Source: JBCBCP01 sp039817385 (lineage in GTDB: Bacteria; Pseudomonadota; Alphaproteobacteria; Rhodobacterales; Rhodobacteraceae). Taken from it: a stretch of 64,000 bases of DNA. Shown here one piece after another: positions 47,848 to 56,099 of this stretch; the stretch's first letter is position 1, and every line of letters starts with the position of its first letter. A program made the translations under genes and the position numbers. A model generated the notes under the pieces. That model searched no databases, was not told the DNA's origin, and saw nothing but the letters and a program-made list of their open reading frames with translations. The stretch is taken from positions 124,001 through 188,000 of the forward strand of contig JBCBVY010000004.1 in NCBI GenBank assembly GCA_039817385.1. The letters run 5' to 3'.

Positions 47848-48798
47848 CTAGCGCGGCGTGCCTCCCGAAGGCCAGAGCGGATGCGCAACCGGGTCTTTCG
47901 CACGCCAGAAATAGCGCCGGAAAATCTCGCCATAGGAGCGGTAGACATAGCCGTCATTGCGGCGCAGGTAGCGGTCCCGATTGGACGCGTATAGCCCCGG
48001 CAGCCGGTACCACGCCACCCGCGGATGCATGTGATGCACCATGTGCAGGTTGTTGTTCAGGAAAAGAAAGGCGAGCAGGCCGCGGTCTTCGATCACCACC
48101 GTGCGCCCCCGCGCCTTCTCATGGGCCTGGTGTTCAAGGAAGGTGCGGATTTTCAGCACGGAAATCGCCGCGTAACAAGCGCACAGGTACAGCCACAGCG
48201 GCATGGGCGATTGCAACACCGCCCAGATCACCAGCGCCGCGCCCGGGATATGCAGCGCCCAGCCCAGCGCGACCTGCCCATCGCCCCGCCGGATCCGGCG
48301 CCAGTCATCAGCCATGAACACCACTTGCGCAATGACCGGACCGATCAGCATCCGCCCCGCCAGCGTGTTGTTCACATCCCGCAGCAGCTTGAGCCACCGC
48401 GGCATCCGCGCCCAATGCGCCGGGTCGAGGTAATTTGTTTCCGGATCGTCATAGGGATCGGTCAGGTTGGCGTCCTGATGATGTGCCAGATGCGTGTCGC
48501 GAAAGCGCAGATAAGGGATCGCGAGGCCAGGGTTGATGTGACCAAGCAATTCGGACGCCCGCCGGTTTGGAAAGGGGTGCCCGTGCAGGATCTCGTGGCT
48601 GAGCGAGGCGTGCAGGACCAGCGCGAAGGTGCTCACCACAAAGGCCAGCGGCATCGAAAAGGTCGGCAGCCAGACCACCCCGGCGGCAAGACCCGCGCAA
48701 CAGGCGATAAACAGCCCAAGCGTCGGCCACTCCCATTGCAGCGGCAGGCGGTGCGGAAGGCGTTTGGTGGGGGGCGGGGTCTGGTTCAGGTCCGTCAT
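47848..48798 (-). CDS. Membrane fatty-acid desaturase family protein
   Basis: The 316-residue integral membrane di-iron enzyme shows the three His boxes: HEILHGH (69-75), HLAHH (107-111) and HMVHHMH (near 252-258), with four or more membrane segments. Related roseobacter proteins are annotated as fatty-acid desaturase or alkane/carotene-type hydroxylase; the boxes alone do not separate them. It is divergent from an XRE-type regulator across a 104-bp gap that may control both. Confidence 0.88.
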   Translation of the reverse strand: MTDLNQTPPPTKRLPHRLPLQWEWPTLGLFIACCAGLAAGVVWLPTFSMPLAFVVSTFALVLHASLSHEILHGHPFPNRRASELLGHINPGLAIPYLRFRDTHLAHHQDANLTDPYDDPETNYLDPAHWARMPRWLKLLRDVNNTLAGRMLIGPVIAQVVFMADDWRRIRRGDGQVALGWALHIPGAALVIWAVLQSPMPLWLYLCACYAAISVLKIRTFLEHQAHEKARGRTVVIEDRGLLAFLFLNNNLHMVHHMHPRVAWYRLPGLYASNRDRYLRRNDGYVYRSYGEIFRRYFWRAKDPVAHPLWPSGGTPR

Positions 48799-48885
48799 GG
48801 TCTCTCGGGGCGCACAGTCACAAAATCGTTACGCAGAGGCGGCGCATTCGGCAATTCCGGGAATTGTTAACATCCCGCCTCAAAT

Positions 48886-48899
48886 GTGATATTTGTCAC
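48886..48899. promoter_or_regulatory. Weak dyad between desaturase and XRE regulator
   Basis: gtga-tatttg-tcac lies 4 bp before the XRE ATG, overlapping its ribosome-binding region. The arms are only 4 bp, so it is a tentative autoregulatory operator. Confidence 0.3.
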
Positions 48900-48902
48900 C
48901 AC

Positions 48903-49763
48903 ATGAGTGAAAAGGTCACAAGACTTGCCCGCGCGGAGCAGTTCCGAACCCGCCTTGCCCGCGCGATGCGCGAGGCGGGCGCGACCCAAAGCGGGCTGGC
49001 CCGCGCTGCCGGTGTGGACCGGTCCACCATCAGCCAGGCGCTGTCGGATGGCGGCGCGCGAATGCCGGGCGCGCACCTTGTGGCAGGGTGCGCGGAGGCG
49101 CTTGGCGTTTCCGCCGACTGGCTGCTGGGCCTGTCGGACCGCTCCGAGAACGTCGCGGACCTGACTGCCGCCGCGCTGGAGCTGACCGAGGCGCCGCGCG
49201 CCCTGATCGACGAGCAAATCTTCGCATGGCACCGCGAAGCGCAAGGCTACAAGATTCGCCATGTCCCTGCCGCCCTGCCCGACATGTTCAAAACCGACGC
49301 GCTGCTTACATGGGAATACGGGCCGCATCTGGGGCGGACGACGAAGCAAGCCATCGGCGCGTCCCGCGACCGGCTGGACTGGATGCGGGGCGCGCAATCG
49401 GACTACGAAATCGCCTTGCCAATCTACGAGCTGGACAGTTTTGCCGCCGGCACCGGCTATTACGAGGGCCTGCCGGCTGACCTGCGCGCGGCGCAACTCG
49501 ACCAACTGATGGAGCTGACCGATCAGCTTTATCCGCGTACCCGTGTCTATCTGTTCGACGCCCGCGCGCTCTATTCTGCGCCGCTCACGATCTTCGGCCC
49601 GCTGCTGGCCGTGGTCTACACCGGCGCGCACTACATGGCCTTTCGCGACCGGGTGCGGATCGAAGCCCTGACAACCCAGTTCGACGCGCTGATCCGGCAA
49701 TCCAGCTACACGGCGCGCGACATTCCGGGCCACCTCGCCCGCCTGCGCGCCACGCTCAGGTAG
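48903..49763 (+). CDS. XRE-family transcriptional regulator with C-terminal sensor-like domain
   Basis: The 286-residue protein has an N-terminal Cro/C1 helix-turn-helix (FRTRLARAMREAGATQSGLA then RAAGVDRSTISQALS, 14-48) and CAEALGVSADWLLGLSDR. The long C-terminal region (about 85-286) is helical, with KTDALLTWEYG and PIYELDSFAAGTGYYEGLP; I do not recognise its ligand. It is divergent from the desaturase gene, a likely target. The start at 48903 was chosen as the first residue of a normal XRE N-terminus. Its stop lies 3 bp from the end of the convergent carnitine gene. Confidence 0.88.
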   Translation: MSEKVTRLARAEQFRTRLARAMREAGATQSGLARAAGVDRSTISQALSDGGARMPGAHLVAGCAEALGVSADWLLGLSDRSENVADLTAAALELTEAPRALIDEQIFAWHREAQGYKIRHVPAALPDMFKTDALLTWEYGPHLGRTTKQAIGASRDRLDWMRGAQSDYEIALPIYELDSFAAGTGYYEGLPADLRAAQLDQLMELTDQLYPRTRVYLFDARALYSAPLTIFGPLLAVVYTGAHYMAFRDRVRIEALTTQFDALIRQSSYTARDIPGHLARLRATLR

Positions 49764-49766
49764 CGG

Positions 49767-51206
49767 TCAGGGCCTCTGTCCCACGGCGCGCCCTGCCCCC
49801 TCGGGCCGCGGCAATCCGCCATGCGCATCAGCCACCCGCGCCAACCGTTGCAAAACAGCCGGCCCCGGCTCCGAAGGACGCCGCGTTGCCAGATCAACAT
49901 GCAGCAGGAAATGCTCGCCCGTTGCCAGCAGCCGCGCGCCTTCAAACATCTCGTGCCAGACATGCAGCTTCTTGCCCTGCCCCATCAGGACCTGGCTGCG
50001 CACCTCGATCTTTGCCCCGGCAAGTGCCTCGTCCACGTGGCGGATATGCGTCTCAGCCGTGAAATAGCTGCCACCGCGCGCGATATAGTCCGCATCGCAG
50101 CCGATCATCTCCATCAGCCGGTCGGTCGCGGCGCAGAACGCCTCAAGATACCGCGCCTCGTTCATGTGGCCGTTATAATCCGTCCAATCGAGCGGCACGG
50201 CGCGCCGCACAGTGACCAAAGGCGCCGCCGCGTCCAGATCGAACTCCGGCGCTGCAGGCTCCGCCGCGTTCAGCAGAGCGCCCGCGCCCCAATTCTGCGC
50301 TTTGAGCGCGCGCAAAATGCTGACGAGGTTGGTGTCGCGGGTGCGTTCCATCTCGCGGATGCTCATATGCCCCGATTGCGCGTCCGACTGCCCCGCGATC
50401 AGGTCCACCAGCGCGTCGTCAAATTCCGGCACATCCATCAGCTTGGTCCACGGCCACTTCAGCGCGGGGCCGAACTGCGCCATGAAGTGCTTCATCCCCG
50501 CCTCGCCCCCCGCCACGCGGTAGGTGTCAAACAGGCCCATCTGCGCCCAGCGCAGGCCGAACCCCATGCGGATCGCCTCGTCAATCTCGTGCGTGGTGGC
50601 GATACCGTCCTTGACCAGCCACAGCGCCTCGCGCCACACGGCCTCAAGGAACCGGTCCGCGATATGCGCGTCGATCTCCTTGCGGACCAGCAGGGGGTAC
50701 ATGCCAAGGCCGGTCAACACCTCTTGCGCGTATCCCACGGCGCGCGTGTCCGGCCCCGGCACCAGCTCGACCAGCGGCAAGAGGTAGACCGGGTTGAACG
50801 GGTGCGCGACGACGATCTGGCCGGGGTCTTTCGCCCCTGCCTGCAGCTCTGACGGTTTGAATCCGGAGGTGGAGGAGCCGATCACCGCTTCGCCGTCCAG
50901 CGCCGCCTGTACCTCCGCAAAGACACTGTGCTTAATCTCCAGCCGCTCAGGCACGCTTTCCTGCACCCAGGCGGCGCCCTCCACCGCCTCGGCAATCGTG
51001 CCGTGAAAACTCAGCGTGCCTTCCTCCGGCAAGGCCACATCCATCAGCCCCGGCAAGGACCGCCGCGCATTGTCCAGCACCTCGCCGATCTTGCGCTGCG
51101 CCTCCGGGTCCGGGTCGAACACCCGCACATCCCAGCCGTTCAGCAGGAACCGCGCCGCCCAGCCGCCGCCGATCACACCGCCGCCGATAATTGCTGCTGT
51201 TTTCAT
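49767..51206 (-). CDS. lcdH: L-carnitine dehydrogenase fused to betainyl-CoA thioesterase
   Basis: The 479-residue fusion begins with a Rossmann motif (IIGGGVIGGGWAARF, 6-20) and 3-hydroxyacyl-CoA-dehydrogenase signatures (VVAHPFNPVYLLPLVELVPG, near 131-150; KDGIATTHEIDEAIRMG). From about 325 a hotdog thioesterase domain follows (PLDWTDYNGHMNEARYLEAF, with the YNGHMN motif). In characterised carnitine degraders this enzyme oxidises L-carnitine to 3-dehydrocarnitine and the thioesterase half hydrolyses betainyl-CoA to glycine betaine. The BKACE gene upstream in the same operon supplies the middle step. Confidence 0.93.
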   Translation of the reverse strand: MKTAAIIGGGVIGGGWAARFLLNGWDVRVFDPDPEAQRKIGEVLDNARRSLPGLMDVALPEEGTLSFHGTIAEAVEGAAWVQESVPERLEIKHSVFAEVQAALDGEAVIGSSTSGFKPSELQAGAKDPGQIVVAHPFNPVYLLPLVELVPGPDTRAVGYAQEVLTGLGMYPLLVRKEIDAHIADRFLEAVWREALWLVKDGIATTHEIDEAIRMGFGLRWAQMGLFDTYRVAGGEAGMKHFMAQFGPALKWPWTKLMDVPEFDDALVDLIAGQSDAQSGHMSIREMERTRDTNLVSILRALKAQNWGAGALLNAAEPAAPEFDLDAAAPLVTVRRAVPLDWTDYNGHMNEARYLEAFCAATDRLMEMIGCDADYIARGGSYFTAETHIRHVDEALAGAKIEVRSQVLMGQGKKLHVWHEMFEGARLLATGEHFLLHVDLATRRPSEPGPAVLQRLARVADAHGGLPRPEGAGRAVGQRP

Positions 51207-51230
51207 GTGATTTTCCCCGTTTGTGGTGGG

Positions 51231-51281
51231 TTGGCACCCACCCTACCGCGTAGGGTGGGGTTTCACCCCACCTGCCTCACC
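51231..51281. repeat. Nested GTAGGGTGGG-type inverted repeats in the carnitine operon
   Basis: tgggttggcaccca... is followed by accctaccgcgtagggt and ggtggggtttcaccccacc, giving stacked hairpins in the 93-bp gap between the lipocalin-like gene and the dehydrogenase gene. It is related in sequence to the palindrome at 2209-2236 and is probably a dispersed intergenic repeat. Confidence 0.55.
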
Positions 51282-51299
51282 ACCCGATCTCTGCATGTG

Positions 51300-51839
51300 T
51301 CATGGATTTTCCTCCAATCGTGTCGTGTCAAACCCTGCCGCAGCCAAGGCCGAACGGGCCTGCGCCAACCGAACACCGCCGCCCGTGACGTCGCGGTCCA
51401 GTAGCCACAGGTACGCACCGTCAAGCGCAGCGACCGCCGCGGTATTGTAACTCGGGTCAACCCAGACGACCGCAAAGTCCATCGCCTCAGCGCCAGAACG
51501 CAAACCATAGATGCCGGGCGCTTGGGCCCGTCCGGCAAAAATCTGACGGGCCAGTGGATCGCAGTCCGCCCGTCCCGGTTTGCAATCATCAAAGGCTTGC
51601 GCAACTGCGAAACTGTAATCGGACGTCAAAATGCCAACACTCAACCATTTGGGCGCCTCGGGCGGGTCGCTGGCAAAGCGGACCCGCCACGTGGCAAGGA
51701 ACCGATCTTCGTCGAAATCAGGCACCCATGCGGCAACTTGAGGGGGGGGCTCCGAACAGGCAACCAGCCCGCAAATGGCAGCGCAAGCAAGCGCACCGCG
51801 AAGAGCGCGAAACGCTGCCGGTTTTTGACCTCGCCACAT
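51300..51839 (-). CDS. Lipocalin-like (Blc-type) lipoprotein
   Basis: From ATG 51839 the product is 179 residues with a lipoprotein signal ending LVACSE (Cys near 28). Lipocalin-like features are FDEDRFLATWRVRFASD near the mature N-terminus (the G-x-W equivalent), NTAAVAALDGAYLWLLDRDV (Blc-type YLWLLSR strand) and the C-terminal helix ARSALAAAGFDTTRL. Blc-type lipocalins bind lipids at the outer membrane. Why it is in a carnitine operon is unclear. The ATG overlaps the stop of the 54-aa gene by one base (TGATG). Confidence 0.7.
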   Translation of the reverse strand: MWRGQKPAAFRALRGALACAAICGLVACSEPPPQVAAWVPDFDEDRFLATWRVRFASDPPEAPKWLSVGILTSDYSFAVAQAFDDCKPGRADCDPLARQIFAGRAQAPGIYGLRSGAEAMDFAVVWVDPSYNTAAVAALDGAYLWLLDRDVTGGGVRLAQARSALAAAGFDTTRLEENP

Positions 51840-52003
51840 CACCACCCGATCCCCGAAAACACGAGGCCGAGCGCCGCGAACAGCCCTGCGCCGATCCCCC
51901 ACGTGTCGCGCCAGATGCCGTTCAGCACTTTCTTCTTGGCCAGGAACAGCCCCAGCCAGACCGCCGCGCAGAACAGCGCGCAGGCATACATCCCCTCGCT
52001 CAT
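51839..52003 (-). CDS. 54-aa small membrane protein in the carnitine operon
   Basis: A short frame opens at ATG 52003, one base after the BKACE stop, and ends at TGA 51839-51841, overlapping the lipocalin start. The 54 residues form two membrane helices (MYACALFCAAVWLGLFLA, 5-22; GIGAGLFAALGLVFSGIGW, 36-54) joined by a basic loop (KKKVLNGIWRDTW). The perfect fit between its neighbours makes it a real gene. No family was recognised; it may be a small inner-membrane partner of the lipoprotein. Confidence 0.75.
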   Translation of the reverse strand: MSEGMYACALFCAAVWLGLFLAKKKVLNGIWRDTWGIGAGLFAALGLVFSGIGW

Positions 52004-52004
52004 G

Positions 52005-52916
52005 TCAGCTCTGGGGCGCGCGCTTGGTCAGGCCCAGCTTTTCGCGCACCTCCGCAGGGCCGATGACGCGGGCGCCCATGTTCTCGATGATGGTGCCCGC
52101 GCGCTCCACCAGCTGCCAGTTCTGCGCCAGCGCGCCTTTGCCCAGCCACAGGTTATCCTCCAGCCCGACGCGCACATTGCCGCCCGCCAGCACCGCGGCG
52201 GCGACATAGGCCATCTGATTGCGCCCCAGCGCAAAGGCGGAGAATGTCCAGTCGTCCGGCACGTTGTTCACCATCGCCATAAACGTGTTCAGATCGTCCG
52301 GCGCGCCCCACGGCACGCCCATGCACAGCTGCACAAGCGCGTTCGGCTCCAGCACGCCATCGGCAACCAACTGCTTGGCGTACCACAGATGCCCGGTATC
52401 AAAGGCTTCGATCTCCGGCTTCACGCCCAGCTTTGTCATCATGCCGCCCATCGCAGTCAGCATCCCCGGCGTGTTGGTCATCACGTAATCGGCTTCGGCA
52501 AAGTTCATCGTGCCGCAATCGAGCGTGCAGATCTCCGGCAAGCAGGCGGCCACATGCGCGACGCGTTCCGCCGCGCCGATCATGTCTGTCCCGTTAGCTA
52601 CGGGCAGCGGGCTTTCCACCCCGCCAAACACAATGTCACCGCCCATGCCCGCGGTCAGGTTCAGCACCACATCTACCTCCGCGTCGCGGATGCGGTCCGT
52701 TACTTCGCGGTAGTAATCCAATCGCCGCGAGGGCGCGCCCGTCTCCGGATCGCGCACATGGCAATGCACCACCGCCGCCCCCGCCTTGGCCGCCGCAATC
52801 GCGCTGTCGGCAATCTGCTGGGGCGAGCGGGGCACGTGCGGGCTGCGGTCCTGCGTGCCGCCCGACCCGGTCACGGCACAGGTGATGAAAACGTCGCGAT
52901 TCATGGCGAGCGGCAT
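52005..52916 (-). CDS. 3-keto acid cleavage enzyme (BKACE/DUF849), probable dehydrocarnitine cleavage enzyme
   Basis: The 303-residue TIM-barrel enzyme shows the BKACE zinc motif VVHCHVRDP (49-57), NLTAGMGGDI (near 85), TLDCGTMNF (near 131), EAFDTGHLWY (near 168) and GGNVRVGLEDNLWL (near 249). BKACE enzymes condense a beta-keto acid with acetyl-CoA to give a CoA ester and acetoacetate. With the carnitine dehydrogenase/thioesterase gene in the same operon the likely reaction is 3-dehydrocarnitine plus acetyl-CoA to betainyl-CoA plus acetoacetate. It is the first gene of the operon. Confidence 0.93.
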   Translation of the reverse strand: MPLAMNRDVFITCAVTGSGGTQDRSPHVPRSPQQIADSAIAAAKAGAAVVHCHVRDPETGAPSRRLDYYREVTDRIRDAEVDVVLNLTAGMGGDIVFGGVESPLPVANGTDMIGAAERVAHVAACLPEICTLDCGTMNFAEADYVMTNTPGMLTAMGGMMTKLGVKPEIEAFDTGHLWYAKQLVADGVLEPNALVQLCMGVPWGAPDDLNTFMAMVNNVPDDWTFSAFALGRNQMAYVAAAVLAGGNVRVGLEDNLWLGKGALAQNWQLVERAGTIIENMGARVIGPAEVREKLGLTKRAPQS

Positions 52917-52930
52917 GGGCGTCCTCCGGT

Positions 52931-52954
52931 CATTTGCCGCGACACTGGCAAATG
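52931..52954. promoter_or_regulatory. Dyad upstream of the carnitine operon
   Basis: catttgcc-gcgacact-ggcaaatg has perfect 8-bp arms and lies 15-38 bp before the BKACE start. It could be a regulator operator or a 3' hairpin of the preceding aldo/keto-reductase transcript, but that gene runs in the same direction and ends 38 bp away, so an operator is the simpler reading. Confidence 0.4.
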
Positions 52955-52991
52955 CGCCGCGCGCCTGCCAGCCCGAAAGCGACAGCTTTGC

Positions 52992-54038
52992 TCAATACGG
53001 CATCGGATGGTTCCGGTGGGCGTCGTCCAGCTCTTCCATGACCTGGTCCGGCAGCTCAAGATCTGCCGCGCCCAGCGCGACCTCCAGCTGCGCCATCGTT
53101 GTTGCGCCAAAGATCACCGAGGTCATGAAAGGCCGCGCCGCGCACCAGGCCAGCGCCATCTGCACCGGGTCGAGCCCATGCCAGCCCGCGATCTCGTGAT
53201 AGGCATCCACCGCCGCGAAGGCCCGCCGCGTCTTGCGCCCGCCCATCTCGGGAGAAAGCGACATGCGGCTGCCGTCCGGCACGGCGCCGTCCTGATACTT
53301 GCCCGTCAGCAGCCCCGCCGCAAGCGGGGAGAACGCCAGCAGGCCCACGTCTTCGTTCACGCTCATTTCTGCCATGTCGGTGTCGTAAAGGCGGCACATC
53401 AGCGAATATTCGTTCTGCACGGAGGCGACCCGCGGCCCGCCCACACGGCCCTGCGCCTCAAGCCACTGTGTGGTGCCCCATGCGCTCTCATTCGACAGGC
53501 CAAAGGCGCGGATTGTGCCCCGCTCCACCTCGCGGCCAAGCGCGCCAAGGCAGTCTTCCATGTTTTGGATCGTCGCGGCGCGGTCCTGCGCGGACGGATC
53601 GTAACGCCAGTTCTGCCGGAACATGTAGCTGCCCCGGTTGGGCCAGTGAAACTGGTAAAGATCGATGTAATCGGTTTTCAGCCGCCGCAAGGAGCCTTCG
53701 ACCGCCTCCGGGATCGTCTCGGGCGTGATGGGGGCACCATCGCGTACATGGGCGAGGCCTTCACCAGAGTGCTTTGTCGCCAAAACCATGTCATCGCGCC
53801 GCCCCCGGTCCTCAAACCACAGGCCGATGATCCGCTCTGTCCGGCCAATCGTCTCCGCGCTGACGGGGTTGACCGGGTACATCTCTGCGGTGTCGACAAA
53901 GTTGATGCCCGCGTCCCGCGCCCTGTCGATCTGGGCATGGCCCTCTTCGGCATTGTTCTGAGTGCCCCAGGTCATCGAGCCGAGGCACAGCTCCGACACC
54001 GCGATCCCGGTGCGGCCAAGCGGGTTCATCTTCATCAT
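52992..54038 (-). CDS. Aldo/keto reductase
   Basis: The 348-residue protein is of the Tas/YajO-like aldo/keto reductase type. Motifs: LGRTGIAVSELCLGSMTWGT (6-25), NFVDTAEMYPVNPVS (near 46, catalytic Asp and Tyr), the Lys in VLATKHSGEG (near 85), QFHWPNRG (near 129, catalytic His), and IRAFGLSNESAWG. The NADPH-binding TSVIFGATTMAQLE lies near 305. A ggat ribosome-binding site favours ATG 54038; longer frames upstream cross the SOS-box region of the next gene. The substrate is unknown. Confidence 0.92.
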   Translation of the reverse strand: MMKMNPLGRTGIAVSELCLGSMTWGTQNNAEEGHAQIDRARDAGINFVDTAEMYPVNPVSAETIGRTERIIGLWFEDRGRRDDMVLATKHSGEGLAHVRDGAPITPETIPEAVEGSLRRLKTDYIDLYQFHWPNRGSYMFRQNWRYDPSAQDRAATIQNMEDCLGALGREVERGTIRAFGLSNESAWGTTQWLEAQGRVGGPRVASVQNEYSLMCRLYDTDMAEMSVNEDVGLLAFSPLAAGLLTGKYQDGAVPDGSRMSLSPEMGGRKTRRAFAAVDAYHEIAGWHGLDPVQMALAWCAARPFMTSVIFGATTMAQLEVALGAADLELPDQVMEELDDAHRNHPMPY

Positions 54039-54118
54039 GTTATCCTTCCGTCGCGTCCCCGCAGACACTAGCCATCGGGGCCCCGGGGGCAAGCGGTGGG
54101 GTGATAGATAAGAGTTGA

Positions 54119-54133
54119 GAACATTTAATGAAC
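54119..54133. promoter_or_regulatory. LexA box (SOS operator) upstream of the ImuA-like gene
   Basis: GAAC-atttaat-GAAC is an exact match, on the reverse strand, to the alphaproteobacterial LexA site GTTC-N7-GTTC. It lies 17 bp before the ATG of the ImuA-like gene, a good position to block its transcription. Confidence 0.85.
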
Positions 54134-54149
54134 AAACTATATTTACGGC

Positions 54150-54740
54150 ATGTCGCACGCCCTCCTCTCCCGCGCCCCGGCCCATACGGCGCCCACTGTC
54201 CCGCTGATCCCCGGCGGGCCAGAGCTGACGCTGGGCCGCGTGCACGAGATGTGCGGCGGGGCACGGCGCAGCCTCGCGCTTTGGCTTGCGGCGCAGATGC
54301 GGGGGCCGGTGCTGTGGATTGCGCCCGCGTGGGAGCCCGAGGCGCTGAACCCCTGCGGGATCGTGCCTTTCCTCGACCCCGCGCGGCTGCTGCTGGTGCG
54401 GCCCAAACGGCCCGAAGACCTGCTGTGGAGCATGGAGGAAGCCCTGCGCGCAGGCATCGTCCCGTTGATCGTCGCCGACCTGCCCGGCCTGCCCAGCCTG
54501 ACCCAGGTGCGGCGGATGCATCTGGCGGCAGAGGGCGGTAGTGCGCCGCCCCTTGGGGTGCTGCTAACACCGGGGCAGACCGGCGGCGCACCCGGGGTCG
54601 AAAGCCGCTGGCGGCTGGACCAGGCGCATCAGGGCGGCACCAGCCACTGGACGCTGGAGCGGCTGCGCGCGCGCACCGCGCCGGTCAAGTCCTGGACGCT
54701 GCACCGCCCGCCCGGCACCGCGCTGCCCACGCCCGCGTAA
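54150..54740 (+). CDS. ImuA/RecA-like protein, SOS-regulated
   Basis: The 196-residue protein has a RecA-like shape: the N-terminal block TLGRVHEMCGGARRSLALWL (27-46), strand PVLWIAP, acidic/aromatic NPCGIVPFLDPARLLLVRPK then PEDLLWSMEEALRAG, and VPLIVADLPGLPSL. This matches ImuA-type proteins that act with ImuB and DnaE2 in SOS mutagenesis, though no Walker A is evident. A perfect LexA box directly upstream supports the call. ImuB and DnaE2 genes are not adjacent, which is unusual for this family. Confidence 0.65.
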   Translation: MSHALLSRAPAHTAPTVPLIPGGPELTLGRVHEMCGGARRSLALWLAAQMRGPVLWIAPAWEPEALNPCGIVPFLDPARLLLVRPKRPEDLLWSMEEALRAGIVPLIVADLPGLPSLTQVRRMHLAAEGGSAPPLGVLLTPGQTGGAPGVESRWRLDQAHQGGTSHWTLERLRARTAPVKSWTLHRPPGTALPTPA

Positions 54741-54812
54741 ACCGCCCGTTTCCGACGCAGCCGCGTCGCCTTGCCGCCAGCACGCCGCGCACGGCCGTGC
54801 CACAAGCGGCCC

Positions 54813-56039
54813 ATGCGCACGCTCATTTCCTTTGCCGCCCTCTTCCTGTCGGTTGCCCTCTTGCAGCTCAGCTCGGGCGCGATGGGCCCGCTTGATGCGC
54901 TGTCGGGCCTCGCGCTTGATTTCACCCGGGAACAGATCGGCCTGCTGGGCTCGGCGCACTTTCTGGGGTTCTTCATCGGCTGCTGGTGGGCGCCACGGTT
55001 GATGGGGTCCATCGGCCATTCCCGCGCTTTCGCCACCTTCACGGCCGCGGGTGCCATCGGGATGCTGGCCCACATGCTGATCGTTGATGCCTATGCCTGG
55101 GCGGTGATGCGCATCGCGTCGGGCATGTGCGTGGCGGGCTGCTACACGGTGATTGAGGCGTGGCTGCAATCGAAAGTCACAAACGAGACCCGTGGGCGCA
55201 CGATGGGCGTCTACCGGGTTGTGGACATGACCGCCTCGCTTGCCGCGCAGCTGATGATCGGCCTGTTGGAGCCGGCCAGCTACGTCTCCTACAACCTCCT
55301 CGCGATCATCTGCTGCGCCGCAATCCTGCCGCTGACCCTTAGCACCGCACGCCAGCCCGAAACGCCAGACGCGCCGCGCCTGCGCCCGCGCCTCGCCGTG
55401 ACCCGGTCCCCGCTGGCTGCGGCAGGCGTCGTCGTCGCCGCGATCAGCGGCGCGTCCTTCCGCATGATCGGGCCGGTCTATGGCGATGAGGTCGGTTTGA
55501 GCCCGGCTCAAATTGGCAGCTTCCTCGCCGTCTTTGTCCTTGGCGGCGCGGTCGCGCAGTACCCGGCTGGCTGGCTCGCCGACAAGTTCGATCGGCGCTG
55601 GGTGCTGATCTGGCTGTCGGGCGCGGCCATCCTCAGCTGCGGCGTGTCGATGATGTCCGCGGGGCTGGGCACCTCCGGCATCCTTCTGGCGGCAGGCCTC
55701 TTTGGCCTGACCAGCTTTCCGATCTACTCCGTCGCGGCCGCTCACGCGCACGACTTTGCGAGCGATCCGGAGCGGGTTGAGCTCTCTGCCGCGCTCATGT
55801 TCTTCTTCGCCCTCGGGGCGATCGCCGCGCCGGTCGCCGCCGCTGCGGTCATGGGCGCCTTTGGCCCAGACGCGATGTTTGTGATGATCGCCGCGGCCCA
55901 TGCGGTCCTGATCGTCTTTGGCCTGACGCGGATGCGCGCCCGTCCCACGCGCGACGCCCGCACCCGCTATATCTGGCTGCCGCGCACATCCTTCATCACC
56001 GGCTGGATGACCGCGCGTTCGCGGGATCGGGGCGCCTAG
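54813..56039 (+). CDS. MFS transporter (YcaD-like)
   Basis: The 408-residue protein has about twelve membrane segments in two halves. Family-like sequence includes LGSAHFLGFFIGCWWAPRLM (about 47-66), RIASGMCVAGCYTVIEAWLQ (near 100-119) and GGAVAQYPAGWLADKFDRRW (near 246-265), which resemble the YcaD/'CynX-like' MFS group of roseobacters. The substrate is unknown. The start MRTLISFAAL at 54813 places the first helix directly at the N-terminus. Confidence 0.88.
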   Translation: MRTLISFAALFLSVALLQLSSGAMGPLDALSGLALDFTREQIGLLGSAHFLGFFIGCWWAPRLMGSIGHSRAFATFTAAGAIGMLAHMLIVDAYAWAVMRIASGMCVAGCYTVIEAWLQSKVTNETRGRTMGVYRVVDMTASLAAQLMIGLLEPASYVSYNLLAIICCAAILPLTLSTARQPETPDAPRLRPRLAVTRSPLAAAGVVVAAISGASFRMIGPVYGDEVGLSPAQIGSFLAVFVLGGAVAQYPAGWLADKFDRRWVLIWLSGAAILSCGVSMMSAGLGTSGILLAAGLFGLTSFPIYSVAAAHAHDFASDPERVELSAALMFFFALGAIAAPVAAAAVMGAFGPDAMFVMIAAAHAVLIVFGLTRMRARPTRDARTRYIWLPRTSFITGWMTARSRDRGA

Positions 56040-56099
56040 GCTTTTATCCCCCCCGCCGCGCTGGTAAGACGCCCGCGCAACCCCTTTTGGACGCGCCTC

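Noticed and set aside
52992..54521. 509-residue version of the aldo/keto reductase
   Set aside because: The extra N-terminus would cross the LexA box and run antisense to the ImuA-like gene, and the family N-terminus begins at MKMNPLGRTG.
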